This document shows, in pieces, positions 54,427 to 62,530 of a DNA stretch of 64,000 bases. The stretch is from an uncultured Aquimarina sp. GTDB taxonomy: Bacteria > Bacteroidota > Bacteroidia > Flavobacteriales > Flavobacteriaceae. Numbering within the stretch: the first letter of the stretch is position 1; each line of letters opens with the position of its first letter. Both the position numbers and the translations under genes were made by a program. Below the pieces are notes generated by a model that was given only the letters and a program-made list of their open reading frames with translations, was not told the origin of the DNA and did not search any database. The stretch is from assembly GCA_947498705.1 (NCBI GenBank), contig CANMLW010000002.1, positions 405,735-469,734 on the forward strand, given 5' to 3'.

Positions 54427-56010
54427 TTATAAGGCTATCATAAAATTAACGAGCTCTTCTTTTTGATCGATAGGAAGCTTTTTGCGTAGACGGTAACGAG
54501 CAACTCTTACACTATCTGGGGTAACTCTTAATATGGAGGCAATTTCTTTTGAAGAAAGATTAAGACGAAGCAACATTCCTAAGCGTAATTCTGCGGGAGA
54601 TAGATTTTCTTCTGATAAGGAAGAAAGTTTTTTGATAAATTCTGGATGTATCTCTTTAAAAAAGTTGTTGAACTCATCCCACTCTCGTTCTTGTTTTAAG
54701 TCGAAGTTAATTTCTTTTGCCAGTTTTTTGATGTTCGAATGAATATCAATGTTTTTTCGTGCGGCCAAATTGGTTAAGGTAAGCGAAAGATCTGATAAGA
54801 TTTTGTTCTTTTGAGATAGGTGCAAGCTATATCTTGATAATGTAGAAGTTTTAAGGTGTACTTCGTACTGTAGGTTTTTCTCTTCGATCTCTTTTTTTTC
54901 TAATTCTGCTTTTAGTGTTCGTTGTTTATAAGCCAATATTTTGGATTTTTCTTTTCGTTTTCGCTTAAAGTACATAAATAAAATGCTGGTAATAAAAACT
55001 AAGGTTACAAGACCAACCAGTAATAAATCCTGATTGGCTCTATTCGTTTTTTTTTGTTCGAGCAGGAGACTTATTTGTGCTTCTTTTTGTTGTGTTTCGT
55101 ATACGGTTTGTAAGGCATAAAGTTGTTGTGTATTTTGAGTAGATACCAACACCTCATTGATTTGTTCACTTTTAGACAAATGATCAAAAGCATTTTTGTA
55201 ATCATTGGTAAGTGCATAAGCTTTTGATAGATCTTTATGGGCACTTTTCATTTCGTATTTATCTTTTGTTTTAAGTGCCAATTGATATGCCCTATGTGTA
55301 TAGTCAATAGCTTCTTTATAATTGCCAGTTTTTCTATTAATATCTCCCAGGTTATTTAAGACACTTATCAAGCCTGTATTGTTAGTCTTCTTAAAAAAAT
55401 CCTCAGATTTTTTAAAATACTGGTAAGCAATATCATATTGTTCAAGGTCTTCATAGATGCTTCCGATATTCTCGTTTACAGTTGCAATGCCTTCTTTGTC
55501 GTTTAATTCTGAAAATAGCTCAAGGCTTTCTTTCTGATGTTTAAGAGCTTCAAGGTATTTTCCTTCCTTTTCGTAGTAGGTTCCTAACAACCCTTTTGTA
55601 ATGGCTTTACCTTTTGTATATTTAGAAGTTTCGGCAATCGTAATATTCTCGTTAAAATACTCTTTTGCCTTTGCGTTATTTTTTAAGGATAAGTATATTT
55701 TTCCGATTTCATTTTTTAAATATACAGTAAGTGTATCTTTTTGTTCGATGATGGTCAAAGCATTATTGTATTGTCTAATCGCTTCGTTATACATGCTTAC
55801 TTTTTGATAAAATTTACCAAGTTGTGTGTGCTTTTGGGCGACAATATGAGGAAGGGCTTTTTCTTTTTGCGAAGTTTCAAGCGCTAATTTTAAAGATTGA
55901 AAAACAATATCTACTTGTTTTTTTTCTTGTTGCTGTATTGCATCTTGAGCAAATGAATTGAAAGAAATTGTAATGAATATTAGGAAAAAAAGGTTGTATA
56001 CAGATCTCAT
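54427..56010 (-). CDS. TPR - transmembrane - HTH (LuxR-like) regulator of the receptor/phytase locus
   Basis: 527 residues: a signal sequence (about 1-21, ending NSFA), about six tetratricopeptide repeats (35-290; for example ALKHQKESLELFSELNDKEG), one transmembrane helix (LLLVGLVTLVFITSILFMYF, about 327-346), a basic juxtamembrane coiled coil, and a C-terminal HTH (LSPAELRLGMLLRLNLSSKE ... SVRVARYRLRKKL). It has the same architecture as the protein at 21160. It lies directly upstream of the TonB-dependent receptor on the same strand, 182 bp away, typical of a local regulator that responds to the periplasm. Confidence 0.9.
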   Translation of the reverse strand: MRSVYNLFFLIFITISFNSFAQDAIQQQEKKQVDIVFQSLKLALETSQKEKALPHIVAQKHTQLGKFYQKVSMYNEAIRQYNNALTIIEQKDTLTVYLKNEIGKIYLSLKNNAKAKEYFNENITIAETSKYTKGKAITKGLLGTYYEKEGKYLEALKHQKESLELFSELNDKEGIATVNENIGSIYEDLEQYDIAYQYFKKSEDFFKKTNNTGLISVLNNLGDINRKTGNYKEAIDYTHRAYQLALKTKDKYEMKSAHKDLSKAYALTNDYKNAFDHLSKSEQINEVLVSTQNTQQLYALQTVYETQQKEAQISLLLEQKKTNRANQDLLLVGLVTLVFITSILFMYFKRKRKEKSKILAYKQRTLKAELEKKEIEEKNLQYEVHLKTSTLSRYSLHLSQKNKILSDLSLTLTNLAARKNIDIHSNIKKLAKEINFDLKQEREWDEFNNFFKEIHPEFIKKLSSLSEENLSPAELRLGMLLRLNLSSKEIASILRVTPDSVRVARYRLRKKLPIDQKEELVNFMIAL

Positions 56011-56110
56011 ACGGTATTGTACTACTTATAAACCCGACTAAGTTAGTACGCTTTTACTACTGTATTGTTATTTACCTATTATAGTTATGTTATTTAATTA
56101 TTTCCTGAAT

Positions 56111-56155
56111 AAAAAAGGCCTAAATAACTACATGTGGTTATTTAGGCCTTTTTTT
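56111..56155 (-). terminator. Terminator of the DUF3332 lipoprotein gene
   Basis: AAAAAAGGCCTAAATAAC and GTTATTTAGGCCTTTTTT are inverse copies around an 8-base loop, a perfect stem of about 18 bp that works on both strands. It sits 15 bases behind the stop at 56170. Confidence 0.9.
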
Positions 56156-56169
56156 AGCGTTGAAAATAT

Positions 56170-56751
56170 TTAGTTTGCTTCTGCAAGTAGGCAATTCTCA
56201 TATAATGCTATTTTATTGTCAAGAAGTGCTACCCCTTCTTTTCTTGAAGCTCTGGGGTCAATTCTTACTTTTTCTCCATCTGGTAAATGAACTACATAAA
56301 ACCCTTTTTCAAAAGATGATAGTTTAATTACTTCTCCATTGGGTTTAATGGCACTCCATGATTTTTGAGTTGGGCTATATACTAAATCTAATTTTTCTCC
56401 CTTTCTTTTCCCGTCAATGATATTAATTTGCAGTCTGTTTTTGGTTGCAATCATTTTATAGGTATTTCCGTCTTTTTCTACTACCTTGGTTTCAATATCA
56501 CCCTCGTTCATAGCTACCGGATTAGAGCCACTCCAAAATTCTATGGTATTAAAAATTAGAACATCTCCAATAAAAAATAAACCATATACGGGAACAATAT
56601 TTAATCCCCAAAAAATTAGATTGTCTAAAAATTTACTATCAGTTACACCATCATTCCAATCTCTAAGACCATTAAAAGCACTAAATGATCCTAAGCAGCT
56701 AGAAAATAAAATTGAAGTAGCAAGTGCTATGCAAATCGTTTGTTTTTTCAT
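56170..56751 (-). CDS. DUF3332-family lipoprotein
   Basis: 193 residues with lipobox SSC (Cys19). The mature part begins LGSFSAFNGLRDWND, then a hydrophobic stretch LDNLIFWGLNIVPVYGLFFI and the signature EFWSGSNPV, which together mark the DUF3332 family (function unknown). A beta-rich C-terminal part follows. It stands alone between terminators at 56111 and 56914. Confidence 0.85.
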   Translation of the reverse strand: MKKQTICIALATSILFSSCLGSFSAFNGLRDWNDGVTDSKFLDNLIFWGLNIVPVYGLFFIGDVLIFNTIEFWSGSNPVAMNEGDIETKVVEKDGNTYKMIATKNRLQINIIDGKRKGEKLDLVYSPTQKSWSAIKPNGEVIKLSSFEKGFYVVHLPDGEKVRIDPRASRKEGVALLDNKIALYENCLLAEAN

Positions 56752-56913
56752 AATAAAAAATTTAAAAGTGAATACTGTAAAATAAGGGCATCGAACTCTT
56801 GTTAGAAATTCGTGTTTTAAAAATCAGGTTTACTGATAGAAAGGTATAAAAAAATATAATGACTTCTAAAGAATTGAGAAGGAAGAGGTGATTAAAATAT
56901 CTCTAGAAAAATA

Positions 56914-56941
56914 AAACCCTTTTCTGTGTAGAAAAGGGTTT
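56914..56941 (-). terminator. Terminator of the rplU-rpmA operon
   Basis: AAACCCTTTTC-TGTGTA-GAAAAGGGTTT, an 11-bp perfect stem about 30 bases behind the rpmA stop. Confidence 0.8.
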
Positions 56942-56971
56942 ATAATATATAAAAAAGATAAAATTTATTTT

Positions 56972-57232
56972 TTATGCTTCGAAAGGAACAATAGAAACAT
57001 AAGACTTGTTATCTCTTTTTTTAGTAAACTTTACAACACCATCTATTTTGGCATGTAGTGTATGGTCTTTACCTGCATATACATTTTCTCCAGGTTTGTG
57101 TGCTGTACCTCTTTGTCTAACAATGATGTTACCAGCAACGGCAGCTTGACCACCAAATATCTTTACACCTAGGCGTTTCGATTCTGATTCTCTACCGTTT
57201 TTCGAACTACCAACTCCTTTTTTATGAGCCAT
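56972..57232 (-). CDS. rpmA: 50S ribosomal protein L27
   Basis: 86 residues starting [20 protein letters not shown], with the conserved [18 protein letters not shown] region. The N-terminal arm reaches the peptidyl-transferase centre in known ribosomes. There is no cleavable N-terminal extension of the Firmicutes type. It lies 70 bp behind rplU, the usual rplU-rpmA order. Confidence 0.98.
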   Translation of the reverse strand: MAHKKGVGSSKNGRESESKRLGVKIFGGQAAVAGNIIVRQRGTAHKPGENVYAGKDHTLHAKIDGVVKFTKKRDNKSYVSIVPFEA

Positions 57233-57302
57233 CTTCTTTAGGTTTTATACCTATCTGTCGACAGGCAAGATTAATATTAACAGAGAAAACTCTGCTATTT
57301 TT

Positions 57303-57824
57303 TTATTTTCCTTGTAAAGCCTCAATTAGTTCTGCTTTCTTCATAGAAGAAATTCCAGTAATTCCTTGAGCTTTAGCCATTTCTTTTAATTCTGAAACAG
57401 TTTTAGAACTTAAGTCTTCTGTTCCTGCCTTAGGAGCAGCTTCTTTTTTAGGAGCTTCTGCTTTTGGTTCGGCTTTTTTAGTTTCCTTTTTTGGTGCTGC
57501 TTTTTTAGCTCCAGAAGTTACGATGCTTTCAATAACGATTTCTGTAAGAGACTGACGGTGACCATTTTTAACACGGTAACCTTTACGTCTTTTCTTTTTG
57601 AAAACAATAACTTTATCACCTTTTAGGTGTCTTGTGATTTTTGCTCCTACTTGAGCTCCATCTATAGCTGGGGCGCCTAAAGTAACATTGTCTCCGTCTG
57701 CTGCAAGAAGAACTTTGTCAAAAGAAACGTTGTCTCCTTCTTCTCCTGCTAAACGATTTACAAACACTTTTTGGTCTTTTGCAACCTTAAATTGCTGCCC
57801 TGCTATCTCTACAATTGCGTACAT
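57303..57824 (-). CDS. rplU: 50S ribosomal protein L21 with C-terminal extension
   Basis: 173 residues, about 70 more than the usual ~103. Residues 1-101 are the L21 core (MYAIVEIAGQQFKV, KKRRKGYRVKNGHRQ). Then comes a Lys/Ala/Pro/Glu-rich linker (about 107-137) and a helical SAP/Rho-N-like tail (about 138-173, SELKEMAKAQGITGISSMKK), a fold class that often binds nucleic acid. Such tails are known in Bacteroidota L21. It is the first gene of the rplU-rpmA operon, with a clear promoter at 57889-57919. Confidence 0.97.
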   Translation of the reverse strand: MYAIVEIAGQQFKVAKDQKVFVNRLAGEEGDNVSFDKVLLAADGDNVTLGAPAIDGAQVGAKITRHLKGDKVIVFKKKRRKGYRVKNGHRQSLTEIVIESIVTSGAKKAAPKKETKKAEPKAEAPKKEAAPKAGTEDLSSKTVSELKEMAKAQGITGISSMKKAELIEALQGK

Positions 57825-57863
57825 AGCGTAACGTTTAATTAATTATTTTTTTATATAAAAAGA

Positions 57864-57919
57864 ACCCACCTATAAAATTAGGCGGGTGCAAATATACTGC
57901 TAATTAATTAAATGACAAA
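57864..57919 (-). promoter_or_regulatory. rplU promoter and overlapping hairpin
   Basis: On the reverse strand TTTG (57916-57919), a 19-base spacer and TATATTTG (57889-57896) match the Bacteroidota consensus exactly. Overlapping the expected transcription start, ACCCACCTA (57864-57872) pairs with TAGGCGGGT (57879-57887) with one mismatch, followed on the reverse strand by TTCTTTTT. The hairpin may end readthrough from the DUF4199 gene or shape the rplU leader. Confidence 0.7.
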
Positions 57920-57923
57920 TATT

Positions 57924-58397
57924 TTAAGCCTTTACAGGGTATGAATTTTGATTTTTTTTCGGATTCCAGCTTTCTTTTAACAATTGCATAAAAGATAAGG
58001 TAAGGACAAAAGTAGTTGCAAACCCCATAATTGCAGCAACAAACACTACAATGCCAACACCTACGTGATAGTGCGAGCTCCAATTTGCCAGCATCTCTGG
58101 TAAAAAAGAAGTGTTGATGTTGGTGACATAAATGGCAAAAAATGATGTAAAAATAAGCGTAGCATTAAAGCCCGTTAGTAAACCTGCCATAAAACCTTTC
58201 TGATACTCAAAATTATGTTGCTTTTCTAGTTTATAGTTCTTCATGGCTTTATAGAGCCCGATACCTACAATAATTCCATTACCTAAGCTATAAATTGGAT
58301 TGGTTTGCACTCCAAATAAAGAAAGAAGTAAGAAATATATAATAAGCCCAAGGGCGATAAGAATACCATATTTTACAGGAATAGTTGATTTTTTCAT
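57924..58397 (-). CDS. DUF4199-family inner-membrane protein
   Basis: 157 residues, four predicted membrane helices (about 10-28, 34-51, 70-94, 110-138), a short charged loop (KAMKNYKLEKQHNFEYQKGF) and a soluble C-terminal tail. The layout fits DUF4199, common in Bacteroidota and of unknown function. Its stop lies 28 bp before the rplU -7 element. No functional partner is visible. Confidence 0.8.
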   Translation of the reverse strand: MKKSTIPVKYGILIALGLIIYFLLLSLFGVQTNPIYSLGNGIIVGIGLYKAMKNYKLEKQHNFEYQKGFMAGLLTGFNATLIFTSFFAIYVTNINTSFLPEMLANWSSHYHVGVGIVVFVAAIMGFATTFVLTLSFMQLLKESWNPKKNQNSYPVKA

Positions 58398-58586
58398 ATT
58401 TCATTTCTTTAACAATTCTCTTTTAAATATATGAAATTATGAGGGTTTTTCGTAGTAAAAGGATGTTAAACTGTTTGTATTTTTATGGAATCATTATAAA
58501 AATTGTATCAATTCTATATAAAAACGGTAACAAACCACGATCTTTATACACATATATACAAATGAAGTTAAACAAAATTATTACGA

Positions 58587-59912
58587 ATGAAAAATAGATT
58601 TTATGCAATCGTTTGCGGGCTTATGACAATAATACCTGTAGGTGCGCAAGAAGTAGAGTTTACAGAGTATGACCTTGATAATGGTCTGCATGTAATTTTG
58701 CATCAGGAAAACAAAGCACCTATCATTACTGTCGGGGTTATGTATCATGTAGGAGCCAAGGATGAAGAAAAGGGTAGAACGGGTTTTGCACACTTTTTTG
58801 AGCATTTGTTGTTCGAAGGAACAAAAAATATCGAAAGAGGGAAATGGTTTGATATAGTATCTTCTAACGGAGGAAGAAATAATGCAAATACTACTCAGGA
58901 CAGGACATATTACTACGAAACTTTTCCGTCTAATAACTTAGAGCTGGCATTATGGATGGAGTCAGAACGTATGTTACACCCTGTAATTAATAAGATAGGA
59001 GTAGATACTCAAAACGAAGTTGTTAAAGAAGAGAAAAGGCAACGTATCGATAATGCTCCCTACGGAAAGATTATCTACCGAACAGGAATCAATCAACACA
59101 TCTTTAAGAAACATCCTTATGGTCAATCTGTGATTGGAAGCATGGAAGACCTTGATGCAGCAAAATTAGATGAGTTTGTAGCTTTTAATAAAAAGTTTTA
59201 TAATCCTAATAATGCTACTTTGGTGGTGGCAGGAGATATTAAAATAGAAGAGGCAAAAAAAATGATTGCCAGCTATTTTGGTGAGATTAAAAACAATGGA
59301 GAAAAAATAAGTAGAACTGTAATTAAAGAAGATCCTATAGCTACAGAGATTAAGGTGACCGAGTACGATGCTAATATCCAGGTTCCTGCCAAAGTTTTAG
59401 TATATAGAACACCAAAACAAACAAATAAAGATGCTTATGTGTTGGATTATATTTCTACAATTTTGACAGGAGGAAATAGTTCAAGAATGTATAAGTCTAT
59501 GGTAGAAGATAAAAAGATGGCATTACAAGTAATTGCATTTTCTGATTCTCAAGAAGACTATGGTACTTATATTATGGGAGCATTACCATTGGGAGAAGTA
59601 GGTATGGATAAGCTTCAGACAGAGATGGATGCCGAAATTGCCAAGTTACAAAATGAATTGATTTCTGAAAGAGAGTTTCAAAAACTTCAAAATCAATTTG
59701 AAAACAATTTTGTAAACTCTAATTCTAGTATAGAAGGTATTGCAAATTCATTGGCAAGATACAATGTACTTTATGGAGATACCGGATTGATAAATAAAGA
59801 AATAGAGATTTATAGATCGATTACCAGAGAAGATATTCAGAATGTTGCTAAGAAATATCTGAATAAAAATCAACGTCTTAACCTTGATTATTTACCAGAA
59901 TCAAGTAAATAA
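58587..59912 (+). CDS. M16 zinc peptidase (catalytic type), secreted
   Basis: 441 residues with a signal peptide (about 1-20, ending VGAQ). The inverted zinc motif HFFEH (H69, E72, H73) and the distal Glu (E149 in NEVVKEEK) are present, so it should be active. The usual two-domain M16B build is complete, with the C-terminal half carrying GGNSSRMYKSMVEDKKMALQ. The next gene (60105) is a longer M16 protein without the motif; such pairs of active and inactive subunits are known for bacterial M16B peptidases and probably work in the periplasm on short peptides. Confidence 0.93.
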   Translation: MKNRFYAIVCGLMTIIPVGAQEVEFTEYDLDNGLHVILHQENKAPIITVGVMYHVGAKDEEKGRTGFAHFFEHLLFEGTKNIERGKWFDIVSSNGGRNNANTTQDRTYYYETFPSNNLELALWMESERMLHPVINKIGVDTQNEVVKEEKRQRIDNAPYGKIIYRTGINQHIFKKHPYGQSVIGSMEDLDAAKLDEFVAFNKKFYNPNNATLVVAGDIKIEEAKKMIASYFGEIKNNGEKISRTVIKEDPIATEIKVTEYDANIQVPAKVLVYRTPKQTNKDAYVLDYISTILTGGNSSRMYKSMVEDKKMALQVIAFSDSQEDYGTYIMGALPLGEVGMDKLQTEMDAEIAKLQNELISEREFQKLQNQFENNFVNSNSSIEGIANSLARYNVLYGDTGLINKEIEIYRSITREDIQNVAKKYLNKNQRLNLDYLPESSK

Positions 59913-60104
59913 AAGTATCGTCGAATTATAAAAATTAGAACCCAATTGGGAAATGTCAATCAACTCCTTAATTTGGTGATTCGTTTGACTAAAAAAAATC
60001 AACTTAAAATAGGATGAAACAAGCCATAATCAAGTTTTTGATACATATCTTAAAATGATTGTTTGGTGAGTTCCATGTGACGTCTAAAATAATAGTATAA
60101 ACAC

Positions 60105-62171
60105 ATGAAAAATAATATAACATATATAATTGCTTTTTTATTGATCTCTGTAGTAGCAACTGCGCAAATTGATCGATCAAAAATGCCTAAATCAGGACCA
60201 GTTCCTACCATAAATTTAGGGAAGCCCAATACCTTTAAGATGAGTAATGGACTAACTGTTTTGGTAGTAGAAAATAAAAAATTACCTAGAGTTTCTGTAA
60301 GTCTTTCATTAGATAACCCTCCTAATGCAGAAGGAGATAAAGCGGGTATTGCGAGTATTGTATCGCAAATAATGGGTAAAGGAACTAAAAATATCAGTAA
60401 AGATGTATTTAATGAAGAGGTAGATTTTCTTGGGGCGTACCTAAATGTAGGTGTAACTAGTGGATATGCGCAATCACTATCTAAATATTCTGATCGAATT
60501 GTAGAACTTTTTGCAGATGCTTTTTTGAACCCTAATTTTACTCAGGAAGAATTAGATCTAGAAAAGAAAAAACTAATAGAAGGAATAAAAACTGGAGAGA
60601 ACAGTACAGAGGTAGTAGCAGGAAGAGTAAGAAGAGTCTTGGGGTACGGTAAAAATCATCCTGTAGGAGAGTATATCACAGAAAAAACGGTAAATAATAT
60701 TACACTTGAAGATGTAGAGAGGTTTTATAGAAATAATTTCGTGCCTTCTAATGCCTACATGATTGTAAGTGGTGATATAAGTTTTGATACAGCAAAGGGG
60801 TTGGTAGAGAAATATTTTACTCCGTGGGTAGCAGGAAAAGCGCCTTCTTTTGGAATTCCTAAGGTGGTTGATGCACAATATAGACAAATCAATTTTGTAG
60901 ATATGCCCAATGCCGTGCAAACAGAAGTAATCGTAATGAATACGACAGATTTGAAAATGTCTGATCAAAACTATCATGCTGCATTGGTAGCAAACTATAT
61001 TTTAGGAGGGTCATTTAATAGTTATATTAATATGAATCTTAGAGAAGAGCATGGGTATACATATGGGGCACGTTCAATACTTCCTAAAGATAAAAACTAT
61101 AGAACTACATTTAGAGTTAGAACCAAAGTCAGAAATGCAGTTACAGATAGCGCAGTAGTAGAAATACTAAAAGAGATTAAAAGAATTCGATTAGAAGATG
61201 TAGATGATCAAGTGCTTAAAAATGCCAAGGCAAAATTTTTAGGAAATTTTATCTTAGCATCAGAAAAGGATAGAACTATAGCAAATAGAAGTATTGACAT
61301 AAAAATCGAAAATTTACCAGAAGATTTTTACGAAACTTTTATCCCAAAAATCAATGCAGTAACAAAAGCAGATGTTAAAAGAATTGCTAATAGCTATTTT
61401 AACCTAGATAAAGCTAGAATTGTACTGGTTGGTAAAGGAAGTGATGTATTAGAAAATTTAGAGAAAATAACTTTCGAGGATAAGAAAATACCTATTTTAT
61501 ACTTTGATAAATATGGTAATAGAACAGAGAAGCCTGATTATAATGCTGCTGTGCCAACAGGAGTGACAGCTCAATCTATTTTAGACACTTATTTTAAAGC
61601 CATAGGAGGAAAAGAAAAGTTAGAAACGGTATCATCTTTATTTGTAACCGCAGAAGCACCATTTAATGGAAATACTTTAGGGCTAATTGCCAAGACCACC
61701 AAAAAGAATCAATCACTTATCGAGGTTAATTTTGGAGGAGTAACTGCTCAAAAAATAGTTTTTGATGGTGTAAAAGGATATATGATGGCTCAAGGTCAAA
61801 AGATGGAGTATACCGATGAGCAGATAAAAGATGCTAAATTAGAAGCGTTACCATTTCCAGAATTGGTAAATACCTCGGCTTCGTTAGAAGGAATACAGCC
61901 TTATGATAAAGGGAAAGCTTATGAGATTAAATTAGGAGATAAGAAAACTGCTTTTTATGATATAGAGACCGGTCTTAAGGTAAAAGAAGTTACAGTACAA
62001 GAGCAGGCAGGACAAAAAATGACGATCGCAATTTCTTATAGTGACTATAAGGAGGTAAATGGTATTAAGTTTCCTTTTACAATTTCTCAATCCCTGGGTC
62101 CACAAAATATGGATTTTACGGTAAAAGAAATTAAAATAAATGAAAGTGTTACCGACGAGGATTTTAAATAG
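60105..62171 (+). CDS. M16-family protein without zinc motif, with C-terminal extension
   Basis: 688 residues with a signal peptide (about 1-20, ending ATAQ). The M16 fold covers about 35-460, but where HxxEH is expected it reads AGIASIVSQIMGKGT, so zinc binding is lost. The GSFNSYINMNLREEHGYTYG region is typical of the substrate-binding partner subunit. A C-terminal part (about 475-688, SILDTYFKAIGGKEKLETV onwards) is beta-rich and resembles LolA/outer-membrane sorting-type domains found in other Bacteroidota proteins. It lies 192 bp behind the catalytic partner on the same strand. Terminator at 62189. Confidence 0.92.
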   Translation: MKNNITYIIAFLLISVVATAQIDRSKMPKSGPVPTINLGKPNTFKMSNGLTVLVVENKKLPRVSVSLSLDNPPNAEGDKAGIASIVSQIMGKGTKNISKDVFNEEVDFLGAYLNVGVTSGYAQSLSKYSDRIVELFADAFLNPNFTQEELDLEKKKLIEGIKTGENSTEVVAGRVRRVLGYGKNHPVGEYITEKTVNNITLEDVERFYRNNFVPSNAYMIVSGDISFDTAKGLVEKYFTPWVAGKAPSFGIPKVVDAQYRQINFVDMPNAVQTEVIVMNTTDLKMSDQNYHAALVANYILGGSFNSYINMNLREEHGYTYGARSILPKDKNYRTTFRVRTKVRNAVTDSAVVEILKEIKRIRLEDVDDQVLKNAKAKFLGNFILASEKDRTIANRSIDIKIENLPEDFYETFIPKINAVTKADVKRIANSYFNLDKARIVLVGKGSDVLENLEKITFEDKKIPILYFDKYGNRTEKPDYNAAVPTGVTAQSILDTYFKAIGGKEKLETVSSLFVTAEAPFNGNTLGLIAKTTKKNQSLIEVNFGGVTAQKIVFDGVKGYMMAQGQKMEYTDEQIKDAKLEALPFPELVNTSASLEGIQPYDKGKAYEIKLGDKKTAFYDIETGLKVKEVTVQEQAGQKMTIAISYSDYKEVNGIKFPFTISQSLGPQNMDFTVKEIKINESVTDEDFK

Positions 62172-62188
62172 ATTTTTGTTTGTTTTTT

Positions 62189-62232
62189 AAAAAGTAGAGA
62201 CCTGTTAGAATTCTAACAGGTCTCTACTTTTT
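62189..62232 (+). terminator. Terminator formed by a perfect 44-bp palindrome
   Basis: The 22 bases 62189-62210 are followed at once by their exact reverse complement (62211-62232), with T-run after it. It is 17 bases behind the M16 gene stop. The centre is AGAATTCT. Confidence 0.9.
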
Positions 62233-62259
62233 TTACAATTAGCAAGATATACCCTTAGG

Positions 62260-62447
62260 ATGATAATTAAAGATGAATATGTGCTAAAAGATTTTTTATT
62301 AAAGATCGAAAAAGGAAAAACAGTTGCTCTTGTTGAGTAATCTGGAAGTGGAAAATCCACGATAGCTAATTTGATTGCTGGATTTTATGATGTTAATAAA
62401 GGAAGTGTAATAATTGATAATAGAAACATCAAACTATTTGAAAAAAC
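62260..62447 (+). pseudogene. ABC-transporter ATPase fragment (broken)
   Basis: From ATG 62260 the frame reads like the start of an exporter-type nucleotide-binding domain: EYVLKDFLLKIEKGKTVALV, then a TAA stop (62338-62340) inside the Walker A motif, then SGSGKSTIANLIAGFYDVNK and GSVIIDNRNIKLFE. The stop replaces the Gln of GQSGSGKS-type motifs (CAA to TAA). Similarity ends near 62447, and the Q-loop, signature and Walker B are missing. No membrane domain precedes it. A decayed remnant of a transporter gene. Confidence 0.8.
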
Positions 62448-62461
62448 TTCAAATATGAACA

Positions 62462-62490
62462 ATAAAAAAGAGCTGTCTATGCAGACAGCC
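62462..62490 (-). terminator. Terminator of the reverse-strand FN3/CBM gene
   Basis: AGCTGTCT-ATGC-AGACAGC is a perfect 7-bp stem (62472-62489), extended by GC pairs, and on the reverse strand is followed by TCTTTTTT. It lies 40 bases behind the stop at 62531. Confidence 0.75.
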
Positions 62491-62530
62491 CTTTATAACT
62501 ATTTCACTAAAAATTAATGATATACCGATA

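Noticed and set aside
62260..62520. Functional ABC-transporter gene
   Set aside because: There is a stop codon in Walker A, and the Walker B and signature motifs are missing.
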